From: Sclerotiophoma versabilis
Taxonomy: Eukaryota > Ascomycota > Dothideomycetes > Pleosporales > Didymellaceae
Length of the DNA: 64,000 nucleotides
Direction of reading: 5' to 3'
Assembly (NCBI GenBank): GCA_012274445.1
Contig: JAAROD010000058.1
Location: 1,240,001-1,304,000, forward strand
The notes under the pieces are model-generated. The model was not told where the DNA came from. It saw nothing but the letters and a program-made list of their open reading frames with translations, and did no database searches. The translations under genes were made by a program, and so were the position numbers. Each line of letters opens with the position of its first letter. The stretch's first letter is position 1. Shown piece after piece: positions 46,862 to 57,869 of this stretch.

Positions 46862-47977
46862 GGTCGCAATGGCATGGGGGAGAAGTTGGGGGAATTCATG
46901 TGGAGGGGTACCTTAGCGATGGAGGAATGTGGGGCTAGGGTTGAGGGATATCCGAGGCTTGAGGGCGATTGTTGCTGGGTCGACTGGGAAGTGGGTTCGC
47001 AGATTTCATTGTTATGGTGTGTCATATGTGATGAGAGATGAACAGTGGAGGTGCTTGGGGTTGGTGATTTGGCTAGTGAATCGTGAAAGTAAGCTGTCGA
47101 CAATGAGTTGAATATGTCTCAGCCCAGCTTCCATGTGCAACGTCACGCGGGTATGGTAATGAGCTCTGGAAGCTCTGGTTGCAGTCAGGCTCTGCTGGAG
47201 ATCGTGCAACACGTAGTACAGCGGGCTGTAGTGAAGACGTGAGTCAAAGCAGCACGCCCTTGACGTACCCAAGTATAATCTTGAGAGCTTCAATAATGAC
47301 GCCGATTCGCCAGCCTCGTTGCTGGCTTCGTCGACGTCAGGGTCCATCAGATACAGCGCCGCCATCTGTCTTCAGATCGATGACGCATAAGCTTGCCGGT
47401 GCTGTCCGCTTCGAGACCTATCAAGCTGTCCCGTAGCTGTCATGTTTCAGTCAGATCTTGGGTCGCAAGTGGCGTTCCGGTAAGATAGTTGCGGACTCAG
47501 GCTCAGCCTCAAGGGTCTGTGCTTGCAGGTGATTCACCCCCGCCGCCACCGCAGCTCACCTACCAAACACACCCGCAACTCTCACTGTGTTTGCAGTCTT
47601 TATTCTTTCTCTCACGTTGTTTTTCAGAGGTACACATGCCTGTCTGAGACAGCAACCATCAAGCATTGTCACGTTGGTTCGATCATGCGCATGCAATTCA
47701 CACTACTGTTTCGAGACAAGGTACGTCTGCGCCTGCGCCGTTCCTGGGACATCAGCAGCAGCACCTTTGCAGCTTGCCATAGGCTGCTTTTGCCCTGCTT
47801 CTGAGCTGTGCTGAAGCTCCTGCATGTCTGTTGCTGTGTTGCGCTGATGTCCTCGCCACCTCTACCGCTCATAGAGCTAACAGCTTCCAGTACCATTCGC
47901 ACTCTAGCCTTTAGCTTCCTTAGTACACAATTATCTACAAACATCCTTTTGCAGTCAAGGGCGATTTTGGCTACCCA
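46862..47977. other. Intergenic between divergent SLC25 and NYN genes
   Basis: About 1.1 kb. A GTACGT at 47721 and a TTTGCAG ending at 47772 could mark a 52-base intron in the NYN gene leader. No coding gene is supported. Confidence 0.4.
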
Positions 47978-49906
47978 ATGCCTTCTCAACCTACTGCTAA
48001 AGGCTGGGACTTTGGCTCCGTCTTCGACCTTATCGATTCTTCAGACGTACACGATGTTGGCTCTCCCAAGCTCGAAACGCGCACCCCTCCTGTGAGGCCG
48101 AGCCTTGCAGCTCCGGATGGAGGCATACGTTTAGGCAGCTTCGTGAAGTTGTTCGAAGATCTCGGCATAGCAGATGATGCTCCGCTGCCTCCGCTGTCCC
48201 TGTCGCCTTCGGATCCAGACTCCTCTGGCGTCAGTAGCGTTGGCGATACGCTGCTGCCATCTCCGCAGTTTGAACGAGATACAGAGCTCTTCGAGCCTGC
48301 CACAGGCGCCGATGACACGCAGGCTGTGTTGACCAAGAAGCAACGCAAGCGGGTCCGCCAGCAGGCTGAGAAGGAGCAAGAGCAGAAGCCGGAAGAGCAG
48401 AAGCAGCAAGCGCAAAAACATCAAGCAAAGGGACCATTCCGAGACGCCCAACGCAAGCAGCTGCAGAAACAGCTGGAAAGTGTCTTTGGCGCAAGACCCA
48501 CTGCTGCTACACCCACATCAGCTCTTCCTCTTAGAGATGTAGCGATCGAGCACAGCCCATCGAAGAAGCCTCGTAGTCGCTCTCCTTCAAAGCAAATGCG
48601 ACCTGAGTCACCTACGAAGCCGATTCTCTCAGACTCAATTATTAAAGTATCTCGGCCTGCATCTCCTGTGAAGCAGCTCCGAGCTCAGTCACGTTCCAAT
48701 GTGGGGGCTAAGATTAGACCCGCAACTCCTGTGCCGGTGGCTGAGATAGCTCAAGCTGTATCGCCGCAAAAGAAGGGCCCAGAGACACCGGCGCCTGTAA
48801 AGTCTCAGCGCCCTGCACACAATCAGCGGGTGAGCTCTACCACGCAGGTAGCAACACCACAGACACAGCCTACGCAGAGCCAAATCCAACATACACGATC
48901 TATCACGCCTTCTCCCCCAGAGCGTGGTGCTAGCCATGGCCTCGTACCGCGGACTGTCCGTCCCGTTACCCTTCCACGCTCTTCGCAGCCTGCTATCATT
49001 GCACAGCCTGCAACACCAACACCGGCACCCGTTGCCGTTCCTACTCCTGCACGAAACATCACTACTCCTTACAATGCACCTGAGGTGATTACTATGAGGC
49101 CATCGGTCGAACGACACATTCACTTCCACAACAAGCTTCTCCACACCTTCCCTGAGGATGCCAAGTATATTGTTGCACCAAGGCAGTTGGTGAACGAGAA
49201 GACCATGGTTGAAGGCATTCACATCTTTGTCGATGCATCCAACATTATGATTGGATTCAAGGACATTCTACGCAAGTATGGCGTACGCCAACACGACATG
49301 GCTTTCGACAGCCTTGCTCTTCTTCTGGAGCGCCGTCGACCAGTTGCAAAGCGCGTCTTCGCCGGATCACACCGCGAAGCCAACCCTCTGCCGTCTATCA
49401 AGAAGCTTGTCGAGACTTCCAAGTCGGTAGGATACGAAAGTATCCTGCAGGAACAAGTCTTCATCAGCAGAGATGACTCGGAGAAGAAGAGATTCTTCGA
49501 CGACGTCAAAAGGTTGGGCTGGCACAAGGCTCAACAACTACGCTCTGGCAGCGGCAGCGACTCTGAAACGGGTCCGCCAGCTCCCAAGACATGCTCTGCG
49601 CCAAGATGGGTAGAGCAAGGAGTGGACGAGATTCTTCATTTGAAGATGTGCCAGAGCATACTTGATACCGATGTGCCCAGCACAATGGTGCTTGCAACTG
49701 GCGATGGGGCGGAAGCAGAGATGTCGGATGGCTTCCTTGCTCATGTTGAGCGCGCGCTGAAGCGGGGATGGAAGGTCGAGTTGATCAGCTGGAGACAGCA
49801 GACCAACGGGGGATACAGGAATAAGAAGTTCAGGACAAAGTGGGGTGAGCAGTTCAAGATCATCGAGTTGGACGAGTTTGTGGAAGACTTGGTTGATACT
49901 GAGTAG
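47978..49906 (+). CDS. NYN (PIN-like) domain protein with disordered N-terminus
   Basis: Intronless, 642 residues. Residues 1-390 are low complexity: Pro/Ser-rich, with a basic Lys-Arg-Gln patch (KKQRKRVRQQAEKEQEQ) that may be nuclear targeting, and SP/TP-rich repeats. From about residue 408 a PIN-like NYN fold follows, with IHIFVDASNIMIGF, RDDSEKKRFFDDVK, and VLATGDGAEAEMSDGF; the spaced acidic residues are those of metal-dependent RNases such as the MARF1/LOTUS-linked NYN family. RNA cleavage or binding is inferred. The start at 47978 is the first ATG in frame. Phosphorylation at the many SP sites seems likely. Confidence 0.85.
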   Translation: MPSQPTAKGWDFGSVFDLIDSSDVHDVGSPKLETRTPPVRPSLAAPDGGIRLGSFVKLFEDLGIADDAPLPPLSLSPSDPDSSGVSSVGDTLLPSPQFERDTELFEPATGADDTQAVLTKKQRKRVRQQAEKEQEQKPEEQKQQAQKHQAKGPFRDAQRKQLQKQLESVFGARPTAATPTSALPLRDVAIEHSPSKKPRSRSPSKQMRPESPTKPILSDSIIKVSRPASPVKQLRAQSRSNVGAKIRPATPVPVAEIAQAVSPQKKGPETPAPVKSQRPAHNQRVSSTTQVATPQTQPTQSQIQHTRSITPSPPERGASHGLVPRTVRPVTLPRSSQPAIIAQPATPTPAPVAVPTPARNITTPYNAPEVITMRPSVERHIHFHNKLLHTFPEDAKYIVAPRQLVNEKTMVEGIHIFVDASNIMIGFKDILRKYGVRQHDMAFDSLALLLERRRPVAKRVFAGSHREANPLPSIKKLVETSKSVGYESILQEQVFISRDDSEKKRFFDDVKRLGWHKAQQLRSGSGSDSETGPPAPKTCSAPRWVEQGVDEILHLKMCQSILDTDVPSTMVLATGDGAEAEMSDGFLAHVERALKRGWKVELISWRQQTNGGYRNKKFRTKWGEQFKIIELDEFVEDLVDTE

Positions 49907-50712
49907 AAGGTGTGGTTGCGGGATGGTTGGGGATTTTTTAATTTTCTTTTGCTACGTTGAGCGTACACGAAGCATAGCAGGCGTAATGGTTGTTATTCAT
50001 CACGAAGCATTTCGGTGTAGTTGTCTTTTTTCTTTCTTTTTCTGAGCACAGCATGTATATGGTGGTATCCTCGATGGACATGTTCACGACATCGACGATC
50101 TATAGCATACGACTCTTCGCACACTCGTTCATGTTCATCAATTCAGCTCGCAAGGCAACTAACTCACTTTGCCACAATCTGTTCTAGACAGCGCCGATCC
50201 GGCCCCTGCTCTCGCGCTTCACGGTGCTTCGGCATGTTTTCGTAAATTGCACATCTGCCGCGCAGGGGCCGAGCATGAGTTCGCATACACGCACGTCCCT
50301 CTCTACGATCGGACCGCATGCAACAGACACGGGATGGGCTGAAAGAGCCTGCAGGCCGGCAACACGAAATACGGGCGCGTCTCGGAAGCGTATTCCAACG
50401 TGTTTGCGTGAATAACAAAAGCAACATACGCGACCTGAGCTGCACGGGAACATGCTACCTGATCTGTGTCGCGAGACTCGCGTACCGCAACGCTGGTGCA
50501 TGTGACAAGGCTGATTCGCAGTTTTGAGAGCCGACAAGGCGCTGTTTTGGAACCGTTGTTGGGTGCACACGGATGCGTGTTGGTGCGACGGGGTTGCAGC
50601 AGTGTGTGCGACTCCTGTTCTGTTGTACATTGCGTTTGTGTGTATGCTGTGTCCCAGGCACCATTGTTACTGTTGAGGTAGACAGCTACTGGCTAGACCG
50701 GAGTTTGCCAGA

Positions 50713-50753
50713 GGTAGAGTCAAGTAGAGTCAGGTAGAGTCAGGCGGTGTCAG
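50713..50753 (+). repeat. 10-base minisatellite GTAGAGTCAG
   Basis: Four tandem units of GTAGAGTCAG-like sequence, the last being GCGGTGTCAG. Confidence 0.8.
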
Positions 50754-52160
50754 GTTAGAACTGGTGTGGAAAATTGCGATGTGCAATTTTTTCAAGAAAG
50801 AGTCGTCTAGACTTGGTACAGGGGATGCAAATCTCAAGGTTTTCGATACTTCTCTCGTACGAAATGGTGCGGAAGCGCGAGGTTGGTGCGAAGTGTGCGG
50901 GTATGGTGCGGGTCGGGCGAAAAGCAGCGAGTCACGGCAGGCGCAGCTGTTGGGCGCCGTGCCGAAGGAAATTAAACTGGCGAGAGGTCAAAGGTGAGGC
51001 TTTGCGGCGCCAAGCGGCCGGCAGACTACGAGCTGGCTCGCTCTCGCTGGGTTTGATGGCGTGCGGACAACGGCGGGCGGATGGTGCGAGATGCCGAGGG
51101 CCTAATGTGGCCGTGGCAGGAGCACGCCAGGAAATCCGGGCTCCGGTGATTGTTGGTTGGGCAATGCGATTGGACGACAGGATCCAACAGTTAGCGTTAC
51201 GCAGAGTGGATGGTTTGTCAGAAAACGTTTGGTGCGGGCTGCGAGCGCGGTGTTTGGGGAGCTGCATGGCTGTTTCGTGTGCAGATGGGCTGGGGCTGTG
51301 AGACGTGATTGCTGCGGCGACTGCGAGGCTGATGCTTACACAGCGGGCACAGCGGGCGCAGCGTACACGGCGTACCCAGCGCGCGACGCGACAGGGAACG
51401 CTGCTGCTGCGACAGATTGACGTAGGGAAGCCCTTCACGATTTGATGTCGGCGCGGTGTGGTGACGTCTGCGCGAGCTAGGCGAGGCTAATGCAGCGGCG
51501 CATCACAGGTTTTTGTTTCTGCGCCGGCGAAAGCCTCTGGTTTGAGCGGTTTGGGCCTAGGAGGCTTGCTCGGATGCGGGAACAGGCACAGGCGGTGCGA
51601 CGCTGGAACGTGAGCGCGATGGCCCTCCAGCCCCCAGGCCGTCCTGAGGCCCCGAGGCGCTGAGGCCTGAGGCTCCTCGCGTGAGCACTGGAATGCAGGC
51701 AGTGCGCCCGTCCGCGCCGTCGTTGTTGTGCTCTCGCGCGGCGTCCAGGCACCCCCCGAGCGGCTCCAGCGCGCGGCGGTGGCCGGGCGTGAGGGCACCA
51801 CGGCATCGCGATTCGCAGCAGGGAAGCTCTCCTTGCACGACTGGCGCCCGTCGCGTGGATGCCACTGCGTCAGGAAGCAAACGAGATTGAGCCTTGGGCG
51901 CGCCTTACCGCGAGCCGTTAGCGCTCGACGCCAATTTGCACCCCCGGCGCCGTAAGCCTCAGCATCCGCCAGCTTCCACCGCTCTAATAGCTGCGCTCCT
52001 GCTGCTCCGCTGCTTCCCAGGCCTGCTGGTTCTCTCGACCCCCTCCGACTCCCTTGCGCCCTCGACCCTCTGCCGCCGCCCGCTCGAGTCCCAGCACCCC
52101 TCGGCCGTGTGCCGCCTCGCCGCTTCCCCAGCTCCCGCCCAAAACTGCGCCTCACCCCCG

Positions 52161-52210
52161 GCCAGACACCGCCAGGCACCGCCAGACACCGCCAGACACC
52201 GCCAGACATT
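52161..52210 (+). repeat. 10-base tandem repeat in the AUR1 leader
   Basis: Five head-to-tail copies of GCCAGACACC, two of them imperfect, lie 54-103 bases before the AUR1 ATG. Confidence 0.9.
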
Positions 52211-52263
52211 TGCCGCCCAGCGTCCTGCCCGCCACCACTTTTGCTGCCACCGCCGCCGTCGCC

Positions 52264-53717
52264 ATGCTCTCGCCCACCAAGGTCGCAGGCCTCTCTGCCT
52301 ACATCCCCCACCGCGTGCGCCGGAAGTGGAGGGCCACCAAGTCGCGCATCCACAGTCGCCAGTCGGTGACGTCGTCCATCGCCTCCCTCGAAACCTCCTG
52401 GTCGCCCTCGGACACGATCAAGGCCCTGCGCACCCACCCCTGGAGCATATACGACGCACAGTACCTGTTCTTGGCCATCATCGCCATCTTCTCGCTGTCC
52501 GTCAGCGAGGCGCCCGGCCCGTTTGCCAAGACGTTTGCTGCCACGGCCCTCTTGTGCGGCGTCCTGATACCTGCCACACGACAGTTCCTGCTCCCATTGC
52601 TGCCCACATTGACATGGCTGTTCCTATTCAACAGCTGCAAGTACGTCATCCCCATGCTTGCTTTTCGCCTGCTCTTGCTTTGCTCGGCCCATTCGAGGTC
52701 GAGGTCGGATCAGGCGGCTACACCACCGCTCAACCTACCACATGCTGACCGTGTACTTTCAGATATGTTTCGCCCGAATACCGCCCTGCCATCTGGGTCC
52801 GCGTCCTCCCTGCCCTCGAGAACATCCTTTACGGCGCGAACCTCAGCAACATTATTTCTGCTCACCAGCACACCGTCCTCGACGTGCTCGCATGGTTCCC
52901 CTACGGACTCGTCCACTACGTGTCTCCCGTCATTGTCTGCGGATGCATGTTCATTTGGGGACCCCCCGGCACACTGCCCACCTTCGCCCGTGCCTTCGGT
53001 TACATGAATATCACCGCCGTCCTCATCCAAATGGTCTTCCCCTGCTCTCCACCATGGTACGAGAACACGTACGGACTGGCACCGGCGAACTACTCCATCC
53101 ACGGTGATGCAGCGGGCTTGAAGGCCATGGATAGAATCCTCGGTTTCGACATGTACACCTCTGCATTCCAGGCTTCGCCTGTCGTCTTTGGTGCTTTCCC
53201 CTCTCTGCACTCGGGATGGGCCACTCTGGAGACACTGTTCATGGGACACGTCTTCCCCAGACTTTTCCCCGTCTACGTGTTTTACACCATGTGGCTGTGG
53301 TGGTCGACAATGTACCTCCAGCACCACTATGCCGTTGATCTGGTTGCTGGCAGTCTTCGTAAGTTCACTTGGAACAAACTGGCAGGAACGTCAATCACTA
53401 ACTTGTCATCAGTCGCCGGTATCTGCTACTTCTTCGGCCGCGCCAACTTCCTCCCCCGCATCCAGCCCGACAAGGAGTTCCGCTGGGACTATGACTATGT
53501 CGAAATTGGTGACCCCCAGGATGGCACTGGCTACAGCATGCTCGACATTTACGAGGAGTTCCAACCTCAGTCCGACTCTGACGATTGGGCCAGCGGCTCT
53601 TCCTCGTCCTACTCGACCGGCGGTCGCAGCCCCATGGGCGCACATTCGCCTACCGACTCTCAGAGCCTTTGGGACGGTGACACCGTTGCATCTGACACTG
53701 AGCCCTCTAAGCACTGA
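52264..53717 (+). CDS. AUR1: Inositol phosphorylceramide synthase, Aur1
   Basis: Three exons, 52264-52640, 52763-53358 and 53413-53717, give 425 residues, the usual Aur1 size. The protein has several membrane segments and the lipid-phosphatase-like motifs FGAFPSLHSGW and LQHHYAVDLVAG, which supply the catalytic His-His-Asp set. It transfers phosphoinositol from phosphatidylinositol to ceramide in the Golgi, making IPC and diacylglycerol; it is essential in fungi and is the aureobasidin A target. The C-terminal 60 residues are Ser/Asp-rich and cytosolic. Intron 1 is 122 bases and intron 2 is 54 bases with a CACTAAC branch site. Confidence 0.95.
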
Positions 53718-54377
53718 GTACCTCAACCTCAACACCTACCCGCCCTCGAACACATTCTTACGATCGCCCACCACTTCCTCCCAGTGACGGCCTTCACGAT
53801 TTATGCATAACAACGGAGTTTTGTTTCTGCTAGCATTTCAGCGGCACCATCGATTGAATCACATAGCATAGACCTCGGGAGCCACGATCGCATCTGCCTG
53901 TCAAAGAGCAGATTGCATGTATTGCACTTTGCATCTGGACACCCCCACAGCAACCCCGTTTGCTTCGCTGTGGATGATCCTTAGCTTTTGAGCTGTTTTA
54001 GTAACATTTTTTACCCCCTCTTGATGAAGAGCTGGGGGACACGATACCCAAGTCGGTCGCTATCTATACGAAAAAGTATGAGCGGGAGGCTTTGTACTTG
54101 TACCACATTCGCTTCAGCTCCGGCCGCCGAATTCAGATTCTTTGGAAGGCTGGGCTGTGTAGGGGGTTGATGACGATGAACGGACGGATGATGGAATACA
54201 TGATGCGTGCCAGGATATGGAGGAAGATGAAACTTGCCAGGGACGTGTACATCAGATGGGCCTTTGTTTGAAGGGTCTGATTGAGGTCCCGGCATGATAA
54301 TCATTATTAGTGTAATGCTTAATGGAATGACATGGTCATGAACCCATCTCAAAAACTTGCTCCACTCAGTCATCATT
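53718..54377. other. Intergenic, AUR1 3' side
   Basis: About 660 bases. No gene is seen. Confidence 0.4.
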
Positions 54378-54600
54378 TCAGTCTTCTTTCTCGCCCTTCA
54401 ACACGGGGCCGGTTTGGCCTTTGTACTTCTTGTAGAGCTCTAAGAAATTTCTTCTCATGATGCCAGACACGTAGCACTCGCCAACATGCTAAAGACGGCC
54501 TCGAAGGCTCCAAGCAGAGGGAGATGACCCCTCTTTCTTGCCGTCAGCGGGTTTGCGCCAGGAATAAGAACATCCCAATATGGCCTCGATACAACTGCCG
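54378..54600 (-). pseudogene. Relic of a HET-type protein C-terminus
   Basis: Read on the minus strand, one frame gives YRGHIGMFLFLAQTR, a stop, then RGVISLCLEPSRPS. A shift of frame then gives HVGECYVSGIM and a charged end FLELYKKYKGQTGP. The order of a Gly-His-Ile-Gly stretch, a Gly-Val-Ile-Ser stretch and VGECYVxGIM is that of the C-terminal end of fungal heterokaryon-incompatibility (HET) domain proteins. The stop and frame change mean it is broken. No HET domain core (the YxxLSYxWG-type start) was found upstream. It could also be a coincidental match. Confidence 0.4.
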
Positions 54601-55929
54601 TACATGATATGATCTTACCATCTTCACCGCCCCGGAATATAGGAGAAACAGCTTTACAACCTGGTCGGTCCTTGCGATCGTACACCGCTCATTGGGGCAG
54701 ATGTGAGTATTGGGCTTTTGATATTCAGGCGAAAAAATCACCGAAGCTCTCCTTTTGTGTTTATCTGTGTCCCTGGTTCGACGCATAACGGCCAAGTCCT
54801 GGATCATGTACCATCTTCAAAGGCCAATGCGGATCCGTTTGGCCCCTTTCCTGATCAGGAGAAAGTATGCGCCGGCACACTGGCCTGTGCTGCAAGTAGC
54901 TCGTCGGCAGATGGGCAAAACTTCTCACGCGCTCGCTACGTGGAGTGTTGGCTTCATCGTCGAGGATGACGTCGCGTAACTGGCATGTGTGTTTCGATGC
55001 CAGCGAGTCATATTGGCATGGCATGATGCTGCACAGCCCGTCTGAATAGCCCCAGTCCGTACGCGCTAAGAAATGGAGCAAGTCATGACGATTGAAAAGT
55101 ATCTTGGGTGGTCGCAAGTAACAGCTCCATGTTGAAGGTCGACACGGTAGCGTTCGGGTTGATAGCCACACGTGTAGAGTAACGGAGAGATTCGTCTCGA
55201 GTTAGTGAGGTGCGGAAGCTTCCAGGTCTAGGTGAATCACTTACCTCAGCTGTGGGTCTTGGCGCTGTTGTCAAGATCCGTGCTCATGTCCTAACAAAAG
55301 GCAGCCATTTGTCTCTACAAGAGGTCAAGGCGTTTGTAGAAAGGGATGTGTCGCTGTGGCCAATCTGTATAAGGCCTCCACCCAAGCGAGCCGTGTAGTG
55401 GCTCGCCTGAAAGTTTTAGCGATGAACCTTTCACAAGTACGAGGCCACATCGCTTGTCAATGGCTACAATGTACACCTCAACATCAGCCCTGTAGCTGCG
55501 CCGATTCTTGCAGCCTAAGTAACTGCCCCTATCAACGGCTTGTTTACGCCGAACTGTGGCTCAATCGCGAAATGGAGGGCCTGTTGAACAGCCATTACCC
55601 CGGGACGGCATGACCGGCAGCCCCGTATTTGTAGATCTTCCAACGGCAATCACGACTCTGGTTGGACGTACTGACGAATACGAACCACAACGGTCGTTCA
55701 GGAGTCCGTGTCCATCATGCCGTTTCGAAACCACGCGTCGTGGGTTCGCTGATGGCTAGGGCCTCGGTGCTTCGCGGCCCCACGAGCGTCAATCGCAGAT
55801 TGCTCAGACTTCCACTTCCTCGATCCTTCTACTCTACCTGCACTGTCGTCGCAGCCGTCACTCGTTTACCCGCCTTTCTATATGTAATAAAATAATACGT
55901 TTGTCTCTTGGAGATCATCGAGCTGTACC
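54601..55929. other. Gene-free stretch, possibly older remnants
   Basis: About 1.3 kb of short frames on both strands next to the HET-like relic. More of a decayed gene may lie here, but I cannot support any part of it. Confidence 0.35.
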
Positions 55930-57391
55930 ATGAGACTCGTTGCACAATGGCTCTCTGTCTTGTTGTGTTCCTGGGTGGGTAGTGCAGGAGCTGCTGCCGG
56001 TACGTCACATCCTTTCACAACACTCGACTCGTGTCGTATGCTAACCTTAGGCTTCACCCATAGATTGCTCAGGGTCTTTCGTTATCAACAGCCCGGACGA
56101 CGTCACTACACTTAACCGATGCACGACTTTCACCGGAAACGTCTCCGTCGCAGCGAAGGGAATCGAGAATGTTACACTCAACGGCCTGAGAGCTGTCACG
56201 GGAACGATCAGAATCGCCGACTCAGACGCCGTATTATCGATATCGTCCACAACGCTGGAGTCAATTTCGACGTTGACACTGAGCAACCTTCCCAAGCTGA
56301 CGACCCTTACGCTGCCCGCACTTACCAACTTTTCGAAGCTAGACTTCACAGGCCTCACATCTCTGAAGGAATGCGAAATCGCGACCGGAGCCTTGAAGCA
56401 TGATGTCCGTGAGATCAGCATCATCAACACGGCCCTTGAGAAGATGGATTGGCTGAGATGGCCCGTAGCGACGGCCCTAACCATTGCTACCAACATGCAA
56501 CTCACTGACTTTACCCTCCCTTACGACAAGATCAGCGCTGGCAGCACATATCAGTTCTCACTCAACAATGCATTGACCAATCTGGACTTTTCACAATTGA
56601 CGGCGATCTCTGGCAGCCTAGCGGTCAACAACAACAAAGACCCATCAATGAACTTCGACAAGCTTGAAACCATCGATGGCTATGTCAGGCTGAGCGGACC
56701 TTTCTCAAACATGACAATGCCCAACCTGGCTTCCATCAATGGGGCGCTTAGGGCAGAATCGACCGGGGACATCCTTGCTTTCTGTAACTGGCTTAGTGTT
56801 CAGAACCAATTCTACGGACATTACGACTGCACGGCCAACAACACATACACATACCCAGAGCCGTCTGTCCCATCTGCACAATCTAAGTCTCCTTCGACCA
56901 CAGCTGGACTGGGACCGTCAATGACTGCAAGCAGCACATGGAGTGAAGACGACAACATGAACCACAATGAATCAGGCCTCTCCACTGGTGCTATAATTGG
57001 TATTGCGGTCGCAATGGTGGTTCTCATCAGCGTAATCTTGACAACTATAGCATTGCTGTTCTTCCGTCGGCGATCACGAAACAGGAAGGTACAGCAAGCG
57101 CAGCAAGCGCAGCAGGCACAGCAGACTCAGCAGGCACAGGAAGCGCAGCAAGCAGCTGCTATATGCAAAGAGAAGAAAACTTGCAGCACCTCGACATTGG
57201 GTGAAGAGTTGAATGTATCAGGCAAACGTTACGAGCTCGGAGGGAGAAGAACAACACATGAGCTGCCCGGGTCAGGACCAGTGACTGAGCTCGATGGTCA
57301 GACTTTGCAGGAGCTGGAATGTGCGAAACCATATTTCAGGGACCACAAGCCTGCGCCAGAAAGTCCGTTAGGAAGATTTGAACTACCTTGA
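55930..57391 (+). CDS. L-domain (Ecm33/Sps2-like) single-pass surface protein
   Basis: Two exons, 55930-55999 and 56064-57391, give 465 residues. A signal peptide (MRLVAQWLSVLLCSWVGSAGAAA) leads into CSGSFVINSPDDVTTLNRC, then repeating leucine- and threonine-rich beta-strand units (LSNLPKLTTLTLPAL; LAVNNNKDPSMNFDKLETID) of the receptor-L/Ecm33 fold, with several N-glycosylation sites. Ecm33 proteins are normally GPI-anchored; here a Ser/Thr-rich stalk is followed by one membrane helix (about residues 333-357) and a 108-residue cytosolic tail. The tail has a Gln-Gln-Ala repeat and YELGG/HELPG/TELDG motifs seen in other fungal single-pass surface proteins. A cell-wall sensing or adhesion role is an inference. 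Confidence 0.82.
57090..57155 (+). repeat. Gln-Gln-Ala coding repeat
   Basis: CAGCAAGCG/CAGCAGGCA nine-base units encode a Gln-Gln-Ala run just after the membrane helix of the L-domain protein. Confidence 0.85.
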
Positions 57392-57869
57392 ACGCAGCTA
57401 GGAAGTCATTAGAGCATCCTACAGTAATGATCAAATATACGACAGTGTTTAATCATGCTTCCAATTCCGTATTGTCGTTCCTTCAATAAGCGGCGGAGTT
57501 TCGCTTGCAGTACGGTATCACTAGGTCATACGGCAGGCATGCCAGCTACTTCTACTCCAGGACCTCGATCACTCTAAGTTTGCTCACCGGCGATTTGCAT
57601 GTATTGTCCAAGTCTCTGTCGACTCTTTGAATAAGGTGGAAGAATAGACGCTCTTTCGTCTGAATGTAACACACCATCTATTTTGAAGTGAATGGAAGCC
57701 TAAGGACCAACGCCGCCCCACAGCAAACGGCCTGCTTGCGGTACTGGCTTCGCCCGTTGCGGCTCGAACGGCAATACTTTCCTGCTTGTTCTTCTGCTTT
57801 CTTCCCCCTTCCCACGGTCGCTACACGATTGCTGTACGATTGCTACACATGCTTCGCTACACCAACAGG
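57392..57869. other. Intergenic, nothing seen
   Basis: About 480 bases between two plus-strand genes. It should hold the promoter of the cysteine-rich protein gene. No TATA box is obvious. Confidence 0.4.

Larger units (their letters stand above)
49907..52263. other. Gene-free stretch before AUR1
   Basis: About 2.4 kb without a supported gene. The left half includes a minisatellite (50713-50753). The right half is GC-rich and gives long but uninformative frames on both strands. The last 100 bases are the AUR1 leader. Confidence 0.45.

Noticed and set aside
51487..52437. 316-codon minus-strand open frame
   Set aside because: It overlaps the AUR1 start and leader in antisense. The Gly/Arg-rich translation comes from GC-rich sequence and shows no domain.
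52054..53007. 317-codon plus-strand frame containing the AUR1 start
   Set aside because: It reads through AUR1 intron 1 (52641-52762) and leaves the family frame after it. The Aur1 protein needs the splice.
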